Shown here in pieces: positions 33,976-45,559 of a DNA stretch of 64,000 nucleotides. The notes beneath the pieces were generated by a model. The model had not been told where the DNA came from. It made no database searches and worked only from the letters and a program-made list of their open reading frames with translations. Location: the NCBI GenBank assembly GCA_018292915.2, contig JACVVK020000060.1:1347501-1411500 (forward strand), in the 5' to 3' direction. Positions within the stretch are counted from its first letter, which is position 1. The number at the start of each line of letters is the position of its first letter. Source of the DNA: Batillaria attramentaria (taxonomy: Eukaryota > Mollusca > Gastropoda > Batillariidae). The position numbers and the translations under genes were made by a program.

Positions 33976-34163
33976 AAACAAAAAAAAACAACACTCAACA
34001 AATGACGCAAATTGGCACGACCAGAGCACTGATCGAAACACCCAAAGCGTATTGGAAATGGAGTAACTGACGCCTTCTTCTTTTCCGTTGATAAGCATAG
34101 ATTGTTACTGCACTCCCGCAAAAACTGCGAGCGGTAGTGGCATAAAATGCGTCCACACGGCGA

Positions 34164-34335
34164 GTGGGTGGGTGGGTGTTTGGGGGTTTAACTTCCTTTT
34201 CCACCACATAGGGTGATATCAAAGACGGGGCAACGATGAGAAAGCCAGCACAAATATTTGGCCCCAGCCGCAATCGAACTCACGACCCGAGCATTAGAAG
34301 CCCAACGCTCTACCATTCGACCACCCCGGCTCCCC
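34164..34335 (-). mobile_element. tRNA-derived SINE with 15-bp TSD
   Basis: TSD GCGTCCACACGGCGA (34149-34163) / GCGTCCGCACGGCGA (34336-34350). Forms an inverted pair with the next copy. Confidence 0.96.
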
Positions 34336-34394
34336 GCGTCCGCACGGCGACTCATCACGCATCACGTAAATATACCTCAGTCTCCGCACTATGT

Positions 34395-34574
34395 GCGGGG
34401 AGCCGGGGTGGCCGAATGGTAGAGCGTTGGACTTCCAATGCTTGCCGGGGTCGTGAGTTCGTATCCCGGCTGGAGCCAAATATTTGTGCTGGCTTTTTCA
34501 TCGTTGCTCCGTCTTTGATATCACCCGTATGTGGTGGAAAAGGACGTTAAACCCCCAAACACCCACCCACCCTA
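34395..34574 (+). mobile_element. tRNA-derived SINE, plus orientation, with TSD
   Basis: TSD CCGCACTATGT (34384-34394) / CCGCACTAAGT (34575-34585). A box TGGCCGAATGGT and B box GAGTTCGTATCCCGGC present. Separate insertion from its neighbour, as each has its own TSD. Confidence 0.96.
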
Positions 34575-35069
34575 CCGCACTAAGTATCACAAACGTACAC
34601 CCTACTCGACACTGACAGTGGCAGGGGCGATAATACGCAGTATGTTCTGTTTCCCCGTGCTGCATGTCGGCATGCTGTTAATTCTGACCCGGTCAGCTTT
34701 TCTGGTTGTCGTTGTAGTTATGGACTTGGAAGAGCTCGTAAATTCAAGGTTTGTGCCGGAAAGTTGCTGATAATAACCCTGGTTACCGGGTGTCGGGGAC
34801 AGGTGTAGCGGTCATAAGGCAGCGGACATAACTGGTTTAGTGGTGTTGGTAAACGACCGTCGGCAAGGGTGGTAAAGCATGGATGCATGTCCTCCGCCGC
34901 CGTGACACCGTGACCGACCCGTGGACTGGACAGGACATCGAAAATGGGTAACGGTCCGTTGCTCATGGATTATCACGTCATCTTCCTATGTTGAGCAAGT
35001 CCATTTACGTCATCCCCATCCACCCCCTTCCTCCCCCCCCCTCCCTCTCCCTCTCATACCTACACCAAC

Positions 35070-35074
<5 letters not shown>

Positions 35075-35113
<39 letters not shown>

Positions 35114-35263
35114 TACACAGAGGCATGCACGCACGCACGCACGCACGCAATCTGTTTAAATTTTGGTTGGAAGCTTCAACGGCAGGCCGGTTCAGTTGAA
35201 AACTGGTCACGTCGACACTAAGACCAATTAACAACTTTAACCGTTTTAAAATTGTTTCAGTTT

Positions 35264-35316
<53 letters not shown>

Positions 35317-35320
35317 AATG
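35075..35320. repeat. (CT)n, (CA)n, (GCAC)n and second (CT)n
   Basis: (CT)n-(CA)n-(GCAC)n at 35070-35150 and a perfect (CT)n of ~50 bp at 35265-35315. Confidence 0.95.
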
Positions 35321-35836
35321 TCAGCCAATGTATTCTCGGAAACCCTTTATTCCCAGATAACAATTGTCTTTTACATGCCCTGTTATAATTACCATAATGA
35401 CCCCCCCCCCCCCCCCCCGACATATCATTTGGTTGAACAAAACTTTTTCAAAATCAATAATGCAATAAAAAAAACCCAGGAGATGCAGTCGAAAGTCTAA
35501 GTTCAATAATCCCTAAGGTTTGTAAACAGCCAACGCAATGCACAGCAGTTATTTGACGACAGCAACAACAACTGACAAAAGTAAGCTGTGAATATTTTTT
35601 TTAAAGTTCAAAAATGAAATCCACTTATACGTACTCCAAAACGGGTACGTCAAACTTCGGCTGTGTCACTGAAACAAAATTTCGCCATTTCAGCCACGGA
35701 TAAGTCGAAGCGGTCACAGGCACTAGGGGTAGAGGGTTGTTCCCCTTCTGACGCGTCGCATAGCTCGCACTGAGATACTGTGCCACCGACTGGGTCAGAC
35801 CAGAATGGTGAGACGTAGAAAACTAAGAACGTAAAG

Positions 35837-36376
35837 GGTGGGTGTTGGGGAGTTTAACGTCCTTTTCCACCACTTAAAAACCGCGGGTATTTAGCCAGTG
35901 AAACCGTAATTTGATATGGGTTTCTTGCTGATGGGTCACCAGCTCAGTCCTACCGCATACACGTGCAGCACGCAAATCTTCTCCCCAGGGTGAGTGAGTG
36001 AGTTTTTAGGGCTTAAAGCCGCGCAAGCCACAAAGACTAATTCGCGGCTGAGTGTGCCTGCACTACATGAAAAAAACAAAACAAAAATGTAACGTTGGAC
36101 AAAACACGCAAACTGGTCTACGGGGCAGTATAAACCTAGGACATGCAGGGGACGCTGCACCTTCATGCTAATTTATCGAACTCCCGGTTACAAAAAAAAA
36201 AGCGTAGAAAACAAATAACCTTATCCACAAGGCTCGCGGCCTGTAAGGGTGATATCAAAAACGGGACACCGAGAAAAACGTCACAACAAATATTTCGCCC
36301 CAGCCGGAGTTCAAACTCACGACCCGAGCATTGAATGTCCAGCACTCTACCATTCGGCTATCCCGGCTCCCCCTAA
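35837..36376 (-). mobile_element. tRNA-SINE split by a nested insertion
   Basis: SINE 3' part at 35837-35875 (GGGTGGGTGTTGGGGAGTTTAACGTCCTTTTCCACCAC) and 5' part at 36247-36371 (GGGTGATATCAAAAACG...CCCGGCTCCCC). TSD GAACGTAAAG (35827-35836) / AAACGTAAAG (36377-36386) confirms that both halves are one insertion. The filler holds ~110 bp of unknown DNA and a hairpin-family LINE end. Confidence 0.8.
35992..36230 (-). mobile_element. Hairpin-family non-LTR 3' end inside the split SINE
   Basis: GTGAGTGAGTGAGTTTTTAGGGCTTAAAGCCGCGCAAGCCACAAAGACTAATTCGCGGC followed by the same 3' UTR as 38479-38797 (CACCTTCATGCTAATTTATCGA). 5'-truncated. Confidence 0.8.
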
Positions 36377-36591
36377 AAACGTAAAGCTCTTCAGTTGAAA
36401 TGGGAGAGCTTGATAGACACGCACCAGTGGTAGTGGTAGAAAGGAGAAAGTCTGAAGGCTTTGCTTTTAAAAGCTAAGATGTGCTTAGACATGTCTGCCA
36501 GAAAGTATAACTGTTAAGGCAGCCTACGGTACATCGACTAAGTTCAAACTAGCCGTACACTGAAACAAAAAATCAAAATGAGATGAGCTGC

Positions 36592-36844
36592 GTGTGTGGG
36601 TGGGTGTTTGAGGGTTTAACTTCTTTTTCCACCAAATACGGCTGACTTGTGTCAAAGACGAGGCGACGAGAAATGAAAAGGCCAGCACATGAATTTGGCC
36701 CCAGCCGGCACAAGAATTTGGCCCCAGCCGGCACAAGAATTTGGCCCCAGCCGGCACAAGAATTTGGCCCCAGCCGGCACTAGAATTTGGCCACAGCCGG
36801 GATTCGAACTCACGACTCGAGCATTCCAACAGTCCCGGCTCCCC
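36592..36844 (-). mobile_element. tRNA-SINE with internal 23-bp x5 expansion
   Basis: The segment CACAAGAATTTGGCCCCAGC+CGG is present five times in tandem at 36686-36800, one copy in normal family members. Also lacks the A box (CATTCCAACAGTCCCGGC). Confidence 0.92.
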
Positions 36845-37416
36845 ATAAAATCAGCTGACTTGAAATGAGAACGATCCACGCCAGACAGGTTACGAAACCA
36901 GCGATAAGTGAAAGGCATTCTCTGTTCGCCAAAACCTGTGGAAATTATTTTAACCGCCTATGGAGATTCCTCGAGGGGGGGGGGGGGAGATAAAATTTAA
37001 AACAAAAAAAAAAACCCAATAAATGGAGGGCGCTTGCACATGTACCTATTTCGCAAACTGCACAAACCCTCAAAGGAGAATTTACACGCGCAAAAATAAT
37101 AGGCGCACAGGCTGGACCCCTGATGAGATCGGGCCTTTCGTCCAAATTACACTATCAATTAATAGCATAAACAAGACTGAATCGCCTCGGAGTCTGTTGA
37201 GAATGACATCATAAGCTGGCACAACCCATCGACATCATATCGACACTAACGATCAGAACTCCCGAACCAAATAGTGGCTGTCGGGTTCACATAAAGAATG
37301 GCGTAGGTATGTGAGTGGCGGAACCAACTTGCTCTTGGGGCTTCCTATACAAAGAATCAGGCAATCAAAACTAGCGAAAATTCAGTTAAGGTTTTCGGCA
37401 GCAGGCAAGTACGGGG

Positions 37417-37607
37417 TGGGTGAGTGAGTTTTTAGGGCTTAACGCCGCGCAAGCCACAAAGACTACTTCGCGGCTAGGTATGCCTGCACTAGTCTACGTG
37501 AAAACTGAAAACAAACAAACAAACAAAAGCAAAAATGTAACGTTGGACAACCGATGCAAACTGGCCTATGGGGCAGTTTTATAGACCTAGGACACGCAGA
37601 AGACGCT
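37417..37607 (-). mobile_element. Hairpin-family non-LTR 3' end, 191 bp, perfect TSD
   Basis: TSD GGCAAGTACGGGG at 37404-37416 and 37608-37620 (13 bp, perfect). Tail (GTGA)n, complete stem-loop, then 3' UTR to CCTAGGACACGCAGAAGACGCT. Confidence 0.95.
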
Positions 37608-38478
37608 GGCAAGTACGGGGGTTGAAAACCAAAACCAAAAACAAAAATGGAATAACAAAACCAACCAGGCAGAACTACACCAATATCGCACAACATGTAG
37701 TTTCATTTACCCTCGCCTGGTCGGGCTCGGCGTCAAAGATCGCAGTCGTCGGAAGAAGTCGTTGTCGCTGCTGACCTCATGCATGACTGGTGACTGAACT
37801 GACTGCCCCAGAATTTCACTGACCGAACAATTTCACCAATGCAGCTATCGCACGTTCCACGACACAACGCCAGCATACATGGCTGAGTTCTTCCTAATGC
37901 CGACCCTTGCCACTCCGGACAAGCACCGCACTGTTCTCCATCGATCGAAATTTCTGTTGTGACTAGTGGAAGTTCGCCCGGTGAAGCACGCCAAATTAAT
38001 TCCGTAAGCGAGAGTGAGTCCGAGACAGGCCCCTTTTTTGCGTGTGCTGAAATGACCCCTTGCGGCAACTTTTTTTTTTTTTTTTTTTGCTCAGGCTGTC
38101 AGTTCTCGCAACACACGTCCGATTCCGCTTGGCGTTCCGAAAAAAAAAATCGGTCCGCGCAAGGTGTCTAGGGTCACTTCTGCGTACGCTGGAAGTGCCT
38201 GGGGTCATTTCTGCGTACGAGAAAAACCTCCTCGAAGTCCGTTTCGAAGAGGAGAGGACTGGGCATTTTGCACCGTCGCACATTCACCGTAACTGCACGA
38301 TGGTGGACACTGAGAAATGGCGTTTGTCGAGCCATCCGCCCAGCTGTTTCATCACTCAGGTTTTTGCCTTGCCGGCGGGGACATGCCAAATTGACGAGCA
38401 CATCATTTTGAACACTCTCGTTTTGGCCGCAAGATGTTAGTTGGAGGAATTCAGTTCATATAACACGGAAGGGCGGGG

Positions 38479-38797
38479 GAGGAGTGAGTGAGTGAGCTTT
38501 TCGGCCTTTAAGCCGTGCAAGCACCAAAGACTAATTCGCGGCTAAATGTGCCTGCACTACGTGAAAAAAAACAAAAATGCAACTTTGGTCAAATGATGCA
38601 AACTGATCTACGGGGCAATATAAACCTAGGACATGCAGGAGACGATGCACCTTCATGCTAATTTATCGAAATCCTGATCACAAAAAAGCTTAGAAAACAA
38701 CAATCACAACTTGGTAAAACAAAGATATTAGTTAAGCGCATATACAGCAAATATTGCGACTTATCTCGTAAGCGCAATAAACCAGTTCGCAGCACAT
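38479..38797 (-). mobile_element. Hairpin-family non-LTR 3' end, 319 bp, perfect TSD
   Basis: TSD GAAGGGCGGGG at 38468-38478 and 38798-38808. Longest copy; its extra 5' sequence relative to 4759-5059 fits 5' truncation of a longer LINE rather than a fixed-length SINE. No ORF in the part present. Confidence 0.95.
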
Positions 38798-39405
38798 GAA
38801 GGGCGGGGTAGGATTACAAATGTTCTTAAATACATGTATAAATACTGTTTGTTTTTAACGTAAAGCTTACAATTTTATCTCTACTTCGAGGAATCCTCTG
38901 CAACACTGTTGCTCAGTCGCGGCAATTGTGGACAGGAAAGACGCACTTTGGAGCAAGGATCAAGCAACACTTTGCAGTGCTGCAATTAGCCTGATTGTCT
39001 TTGGCGCAAGCCCAGAAACTGTTTCTTTTGATCAATGCATGTCCGCTAACTCCTTCTGGCGCACAGAAAACACAACAGTGCTTTCGAAATCTGGTCCTCC
39101 AATTTTTTTTTCTCCTCAGACCACACTGTGTCATGTTAATTGACAACCCATTTCCGTGTGCCAGGTCGAGAGACGAGCGCAACACGTCCGTGGGGACTTC
39201 TTGTTACTGGACGGAGCATGACACACGCAGCGGTCCGAGTCAGTGACGTTCGACACGTCATCTGCTGTCGTAGGATAGAATCAATTACTCAGAAGCAGCA
39301 AGGGTTGCAGAAATATCGTTTTCACGAAATAATGGTTTGACGACAGCGCACGATTTGTTGTTTTGTTTTCTGTGTTGTTTTTGTTTTGGGTTTTGTTTTG
39401 TTTTG

Positions 39406-39408
<3 letters not shown>

Positions 39409-39489
<81 letters not shown>
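39409..39489. repeat. (GT)n microsatellite
   Basis: About 80 bp, flanked by poly-T/G-rich low-complexity sequence (39350-39690). Confidence 0.96.
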
Positions 39490-39491
<2 letters not shown>

Positions 39492-39698
39492 TGGTGTTGT
39501 TGATCTTGGTTTGTTTTGGGTTTTGGGGTTGTTTGTTTGGGTTTTTTGTTTTGTTGTTGCTGTTTTTTAGTCGTTATTGTATTTATTGTCGTTTGTTGTT
39601 GTCTAGTTTTTGTTGTTGTTGTTTGAGGGGTATTGTTTGTTGTTATGTGTTGCTGTCTTGTTTGTCTGTTGCTGTTGTTGTCATTGTTGTTCTTTTCA

Positions 39699-39862
39699 GA
39701 TTTAACGTCCTTGCTCATTACATACGGGCGATATTATCAACGAAGGGGCAACGAGGAACAACCACGCAAAAACCGTTTAGCTCCCAGAAAAGGATTCGAA
39801 CTCACGACCAGAGCATTGGAAGTTCAACGCTCTACACTGAAACACGGCTATCCCGGCTCCCA
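39699..39862 (-). mobile_element. tRNA-derived SINE, diverged
   Basis: TTTAACGTCCTTGCTCATTACATACGGGCGATAT ... GGATTCGAACTCACGACC ... GGCTATCCCGGCTCCC. 3' tail lost. Confidence 0.85.
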
Positions 39863-39864
39863 AT

Positions 39865-39906
39865 GAGTGAGTGAGTTAGTTAGTTATTTAGGGCTTAACG
39901 CCGCTG
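39865..39906 (-). mobile_element. Hairpin-family 3' tip
   Basis: (GTGA)n(GTTA)n TTTAGGGCTTAACGCCGC: only the tail and one stem arm, immediately after a SINE. Confidence 0.7.
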
Positions 39907-39996
39907 TGGCGTCGCTAACTGCAAAAAGTTGTAGGCGCATGTGGGAAATAAGGAGCACTCCTCGCACGCCTCATCTCGTTATACACATTCCAGGTC

Positions 39997-40491
39997 AGTA
40001 CAGGCGCGTGATTTGCAAGAATGGCGTGCACGTTTGCGTATCATGTGCTCTTCTTTTGTGCAGCGTTGTACTCAGTCACTTTGAGCACTGCTGTGTCGGA
40101 TGGAAACAAGGCGGAAAAAGTCAGTACTTATGGTAAAATGATGACATTTTGTAAGTGGGAGTCATAATATTAGTACGCCTACAACTTCGACTTTAGATGA
40201 TTGAATAAAAATCCATGAGAATGTATTGAGAACTTGTGATTTTTTATGGAAAGTACGGTAATACAAATAACTGAAATCGGCCGCGGGGGACTGTATGCCT
40301 AATTCCATTTAATATTATGACTTCCACTTACAAAATGTCATCATTTTACCAGGTAAAAAAACCCTCACTTTTCCTCCTGGTTTCCATCCGACACAGCAGT
40401 GCTCAAAGTGACTCGTGAGTGCAACGCTGCACAAAAGAAGCGCACATGATACGCAAACGTTCACGCCATACCTGCAAATCACGCGCCTGTA
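39997..40491. repeat. Large inverted repeat (arms ~176 and ~181 bp)
   Basis: Arms 39997-40172 and 40311-40491 are reverse complements at roughly 88-90 % identity, separated by ~138 bp. Both arms carry GACATTTTGTAAGTGGgAGTCATAATATT at the inner end and GTACAGGCGCGTGATTTGCA at the outer end. It could be a foldback element or an inverted duplication of a gene fragment. Confidence 0.88.
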
Positions 40492-40734
40492 CCTCGCGCG
40501 CACTCGAGGTCAAGGTCAGCACCGCATTGTTCGGGAGTTCTCATAAAATTATCACGGAACGCAAATTATTAAACTACGTTATGTTTGCTGCTTTTATTGA
40601 TCAACAAATCCTTAGGTGGAGGCGTGTTAACATTATCATCGTGCCTTAATTACCAAATTAGTGATGTCACAGTATCCCAGTTATCATCAGTTTCTGCGAT
40701 CTGTCTGCAGTTAACGACAGTCTGCAGTTAGCGA

Positions 40735-40785
40735 CGCCACACGCCGCCCAAGCAACAAAGACTATTTCGCGGCTAAACCGAGTCC
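40735..40785 (-). mobile_element. Hairpin-family 3' fragment without tail
   Basis: ACGCCGCCCAAGCAACAAAGACTATTTCGCGGCTAAACC. Confidence 0.65.
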
Positions 40786-41948
40786 CGTTCTGCCAGGTTC
40801 CCGCTCCCAGTGAACTTGAACACTCAGAAATCACAATAGTCCCGTCTAAACACCGCACACCACCGGAACTGACACTGCCTGAACCGCCACAGACAAACGT
40901 TCTGTTCTCCACACTCAGTAATTCAAGCGTCCATCGCAGAGAATCACGTGTATTCTGGTGTACCCTTAGCACAGCTTTGGGACAGTGTGCATCAGTGCAG
41001 GCTTAATCAATTCTGAGGTATGAGTCGCCGGTACGAATTTCGACTGAAGAGCTCATGCAGCTGCTCCTGTCGTGCTGCTGTGTACAACTCTCCGTCAAAA
41101 GGTTCACTAGTTCAGCAGTTACTACCCCTCAACTGGTATAGTTCGCCCGCTCCGGGATGCAAATGTACACCAGTTATATGCAGGTGGAGCAAAATTATGT
41201 ACTCCACAGCTCTCCGCTCAGGGGGACGATTGTATCCAGCCCTTCAGTCCGGTCAGCTCTCGCGATATTGCCGCGGTGTTTTCATCGACAGGCTCGTTGC
41301 CGGAAAGCAAAATGGTTACAAATTACGACAAATATTGCCGCACATAATTTATACCATCACCATTTGATGGCTACATTCGGTTAATGCTCTCTAAGTTACA
41401 TTTATAAAACGAAGTTAGCTGTCACGTGACTTCAACTCGCGAGACCCAAATCCAGGATACATTTGCACCCGGGCCGTCCCGTGCAGCTAGTGTACATTTG
41501 CACCCTCTGAAAATGACTGGTATACATTTGCACCCCCCTAACAGGCGAACTATACCAACTGAGCGTTACTGCCAAGCAAAAAAAAAAAAAAAAAAAAAAC
41601 CAACCAAACAAACAAAAAACCTACAAGTTCAGTTCGTGCCAGCTTACCGCAAGCACAATGTATAACAGACCTCTCCATCTTAAATCACACTCACGGGGGC
41701 AGGGTGGTCTGTAGGAACCAGCCACTCGCCGACACTGGAAAGGGAGGAAACCAGCGTGCCAGTATCGTTTTAACGGGCGAAACAAGAAAATGGCCTGCCA
41801 AGTTTGGTCAGTGAAGGGTTAATTGGGGAGTGAAGGCTGAGAGTGGATTACTGTCGGCTCGGCTTTCACCTTCCTCGTAAATATGGATGAGCCGCTGAAA
41901 TATGTTGCACGAGCGTGTGTACGTGCGTGCGTGTGCGTGTCGAGTCAA

Positions 41949-41949
<1 letters not shown>

Positions 41950-42045
<96 letters not shown>
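41950..42045. repeat. (GT)n-(GA)n microsatellite
   Basis: (GT)n of ~65 bp followed by (GA)n of ~26 bp. Confidence 0.96.
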
Positions 42046-42047
<2 letters not shown>

Positions 42048-42059
42048 TCAGTCATTGAT

Positions 42060-42090
42060 CGTTTGAGGGCTTGATGTCCTTTTCCGGGCC

Positions 42091-42139
<49 letters not shown>

Positions 42140-42276
42140 AGGCGGACTGCTGGGCAACGTGGCCCCAAAAGTCAGTCAGCACAATATTTGGGACTCAGCC
42201 GGGATTCGAACTCTTGACCAGAGCACTGACTGCCAACGCTTTACTGACCAGCTCCGCTGTACACCGGCTCCCCAGA
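42060..42276 (-). mobile_element. tRNA-SINE expanded by internal (CA)n
   Basis: TTTGAGGGCTTGATGTCCTTTTCC, then (CA)n at 42091-42135, then CAGCACAATATTTGGGACTCAGCCGGGATTCGAACTCTTGACC and CGGCTCCCC. The microsatellite arose inside the SINE body. Confidence 0.8.
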
Positions 42277-42579
42277 GAGAGAGAGAGAGAACTTCCCTGG
42301 TCAGTTTTCAGCGTGGAAGGATGACATGTGTTTAAACATGGCACCGCCACCGACTTTCGCTGGGGACGGACCAGGATCGATCGAACAAACCAATTAACAC
42401 CAGGCCCCTCTACAGTACCCCTCAACAGCAGACAGATCCTGACGATCACGTACTCACACACACACAGAGCTTACGTAAAGTCAAGTGTCGAGAGAAACAC
42501 AGACACAACCACCAGGGAAAATGAACTCCCAGCAAATTGATTAAAGCCTCTGTGCCGGCCGGTTCGCAACGCCGCTGAG

Positions 42580-42755
42580 TGTGGGTGGGTGTTTAGGAGC
42601 TTAACGTCCTTTTCCACCACGTATGGGTGATATCAAAGACGGGGCAACGAGAAAAAGGCCGGCGCGTGTGTTGGCCCCAGCCGGGATTCGAACTCATGAC
42701 CTGAGCATTGAAAGTCCAACGCTCTACCATTCGGCTATCTCGGTCGGCTCCCTGT
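42580..42755 (-). mobile_element. tRNA-derived SINE with TSD
   Basis: TSD AACGCCGCTGAG (42568-42579) / AACGCTACTGAG (42756-42767). Both promoter boxes intact. Confidence 0.93.
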
Positions 42756-42889
42756 AACGCTACTGAGATGGAAAACTTCCGCTTTCGAAGCTCTAACGTT
42801 CGAGGCTGTTCGTCATACACTGATACAGACAGATATTTCATTTGACCACTGCAACGTTTTCGTGACTGTGGTTTGTAATATTAAGCCGG

Positions 42890-43190
42890 CACTTAACTGG
42901 GCACTGCGGAGCGCCACAGTGCTGTCCACAGTTGTGATTGTGGCGTCATCAGAGCAACCTGGATTTCAAATAGCCACAACTGTGACTGTGGTTTTCACAA
43001 CAGATTCTCACTGGCTGTACTGACAACGTCACTCGGCGCGCGGCAAACATGGCGGACAGTGCATCTTCAATCGGTTTGTCACCGAGCACGCGTGTGTTCA
43101 GTTTTGTAGTTAGTAAACACACCAAGCGCAACGACTGTGATGTGCACATGTGTGTTTCGCGCGCTGTGCCCAGTTAAGAGCAGGCTTTAG
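42890..43190 (+). repeat. Duplicated segment with Kozak-like ATGGCGGAC, copy 2
   Basis: Counterpart of 7085-7440 without the G25 run. The shared frame stops earlier here. Confidence 0.6.
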
Positions 43191-43725
43191 AGAAATCCGA
43201 CTTCCTTTGAGCCTAAGCCTAAGGTCCATTCCTGAACAGACTGGGCCTCGACAAAGCTTCTAAAAACAGCCACCAATCACTAAGCGCCGTCTAGCTGGTC
43301 CTCAGCCCGAAGCCAAATAACCTGTCGTCTGCTCAGTCAGTACCGTGACAAGGTGCACTTCCAGAACAACTTACACGCCGAGCAGAGTCACCACAATAAT
43401 CTCGGATGCTATACTGTGACCCAGGTACCTGTTTCTGATACACATTCGACGAAAAGTTTTCCACACGCTGTAGTCTGTCTGTCGTGCGTATTGAGACTTT
43501 AACTAACAGCGGGTCAGCTGCAGTTCACAGACCGTAGTTCACTGCTATGTACGACCTTATTCGACGGAGGAGAAATAACTTGATCTGCTCCCAGTAATGA
43601 GGCAGCTGGAGTTTCGCATTTTGTCCTGCCCCTCAGGCGTACTGGCTGCTGTTTCGTGAGGACGGGGATTATGGGACATCTGCTCTGGCCCTAAAAGGAG
43701 AAAATAGGTGAGCGGCCGTTGCCGC

Positions 43726-44030
43726 CACAACTGAGTACGCAAGAACTTTGTCACTCAGCGTCCTAGAACTTTTGTGTAAACTTCAAGATACTCCCCCTGA
43801 ACACCTCCCACCTCCCCTCCCCCCCCCCCACAACTGAGTACGCAAGAACTTTGTCACTCAGCGTCTTAGAACTTTTTTTGTAAACTTGATATTCGCCCTG
43901 AACACCTCCCACCTCCCCCCCCCCCCCCCACAACTGAGTACGCAAGAACTTTGTCACTCAGCGTCCTAGAACTTTTTTGTAAACTTGATGATACTCTCCC
44001 CCTGAACACCTCCTACCCCCCACCCCCCCC
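43726..44030. repeat. ~100-bp unit in three tandem copies
   Basis: CACAACTGAGTACGCAAGAACTTTGTCACTCAGCGTC(C/T)TAGAACTTTT...CCTGAACACCTCCCACC starts near 43729, 43830 and 43929. Each copy ends in a C-run. Confidence 0.93.
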
Positions 44031-44369
44031 CCCCCTTCCACTCAACCACTTCCCACGCCCCTCCCCGCGAAATGAAACATATGTTTGTCACGTTCGGCTT
44101 GCAAGTCACAGTTCACACTGGGGCGCTTGGTGCAAGGGCACCAGAAATGGCCGGCCGACCGTTTTCATGGTTCAACTTTTTACCACAATCACAATAATAT
44201 AACTGGAAATGTTGCATTGCCGGCACTATTTCTGATGTTTGCAGTAAATTGTAGGTCCCTTTTTTTTTACCTCCTGAATTTCATAATGATCTGTTTAATA
44301 TACATACAGCACGGCAACGCTAAGAGACACCAAGGAGAGTATCTCACCCTTGGCCGGAGCAGATGTATA

Positions 44370-44497
<128 letters not shown>

Positions 44498-44759
44498 TGA
44501 CGAATCGATTCCGTCTCTTTGCTCAAATGCGTTCGAACTTCAAGTTGAAACTGAAAACTGCGACGATTGTTTGCTTGGGGGAATCCCCCCCCCCCTTTTT
44601 TTTTTTTTTTTTTTCCTGTTACAAAATAAATACACTGAGTTGTTGTTTACGGACAGCAAGGTCTCACACGCCTCAAAAAGCAATTAACATACAGCGCACG
44701 CATCACCTCGTGATGTTGATAATGTTCTCGCTCACTGACTCATTTCCATTCATTGCATA

Positions 44760-45490
44760 TGCCATAGCACACGGCGGGTAATCAAAATTGACGGCCTTTT
44801 CCCGTTGCTAATGCAGCTTCAGAAGTTTCGACGACAATAGCTCTCAACAAAAGCCGTTATTTTAAAACTGACATGAACATCTTCAGGTTGTGGTAACGTA
44901 TTGATGCAAGTCGGTTTCTGGCTGATCAGTAAACGGCCCCTTTCAGTCTTTCTGGGCCCGTATGTAAAACTCGAGGTTAATTTAACCCACGGCTACGGGC
45001 CTAACCCAGACTAGGACTGACAAACTACTGAGAAACCCCAAAACAAAATTAAATATAAAAAAGGAAGCGAGGAAAGAAAGACAAAAATCCTTCTATAACG
45101 GCATAGGCACCTTGCTGGAATGGACCCGCTTTCTGATTTAAAACAACAACAACAACAAACAAAAAACAAAAAACAGAAAATTTTACGCTAGAGCTAGTTT
45201 AGTTCCAGCTTAGACTCTAACCCGGGGCTGAACTCCCTAACCCCGACTTTTACATGCGGGCCCTGGCCGACAACTGAGAATTAAAGCGTTTTTCGCGTGC
45301 TACAGCGTTTTAAAATTGGAGGGAAAAAAAAACAAAAACAAATAATAAAAAACCGCGGTGATATGGCTTGGGAATCCGCTGAATGAGGGAGCTACTTGTG
45401 TGATTTGGAGCGGCCAGCATAGCACCGAAAAAACATCCGTCCCGCACTTCGATTCACCCCCAGGAGGCGTTCAAGTTGGGTTTCGAGGCT
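44760..45490 (+). repeat. Dispersed repeat R7, copy A (carries MITE)
   Basis: GCCATAGCACACGGCGGGTAA ... GCTTCAGAAGTTTCGACGAC ... CAAGTCGGTTTCTGGCTG ... TGGAGCGGCCAGCATAGCACCG. The same sequence occurs at 46515-47590. Split by the MITE at 44954-45263. Confidence 0.8.
44954..45263. mobile_element. Harbinger-type MITE, ~310 bp
   Basis: TIRs GGGCCCGTATGTAAAACTCGAGGTTA and (right end, reversed) GGGCCCGCATGTAAAAGTCGGGGTTA. GGGCCCGTAT ends are typical of animal PIF/Harbinger elements. No coding capacity. The empty site is visible at 47200-47230. The TSD is ambiguous by eye. Confidence 0.85.
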
Positions 45491-45550
45491 AGCGTTGGGT
45501 TTCGTGATCCAGTTTCCAGTGCCTGTGTCAGTACATCCATCATTATGCAC

Positions 45551-45559
<9 letters not shown>

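Noticed and set aside
40021..40140. Signal-peptide-like MACTFAYHVLFFCAAL at the left arm of the inverted repeat
   Set aside because: The same frame has a TGA at the third codon in the other arm, so it is probably not a functional start.
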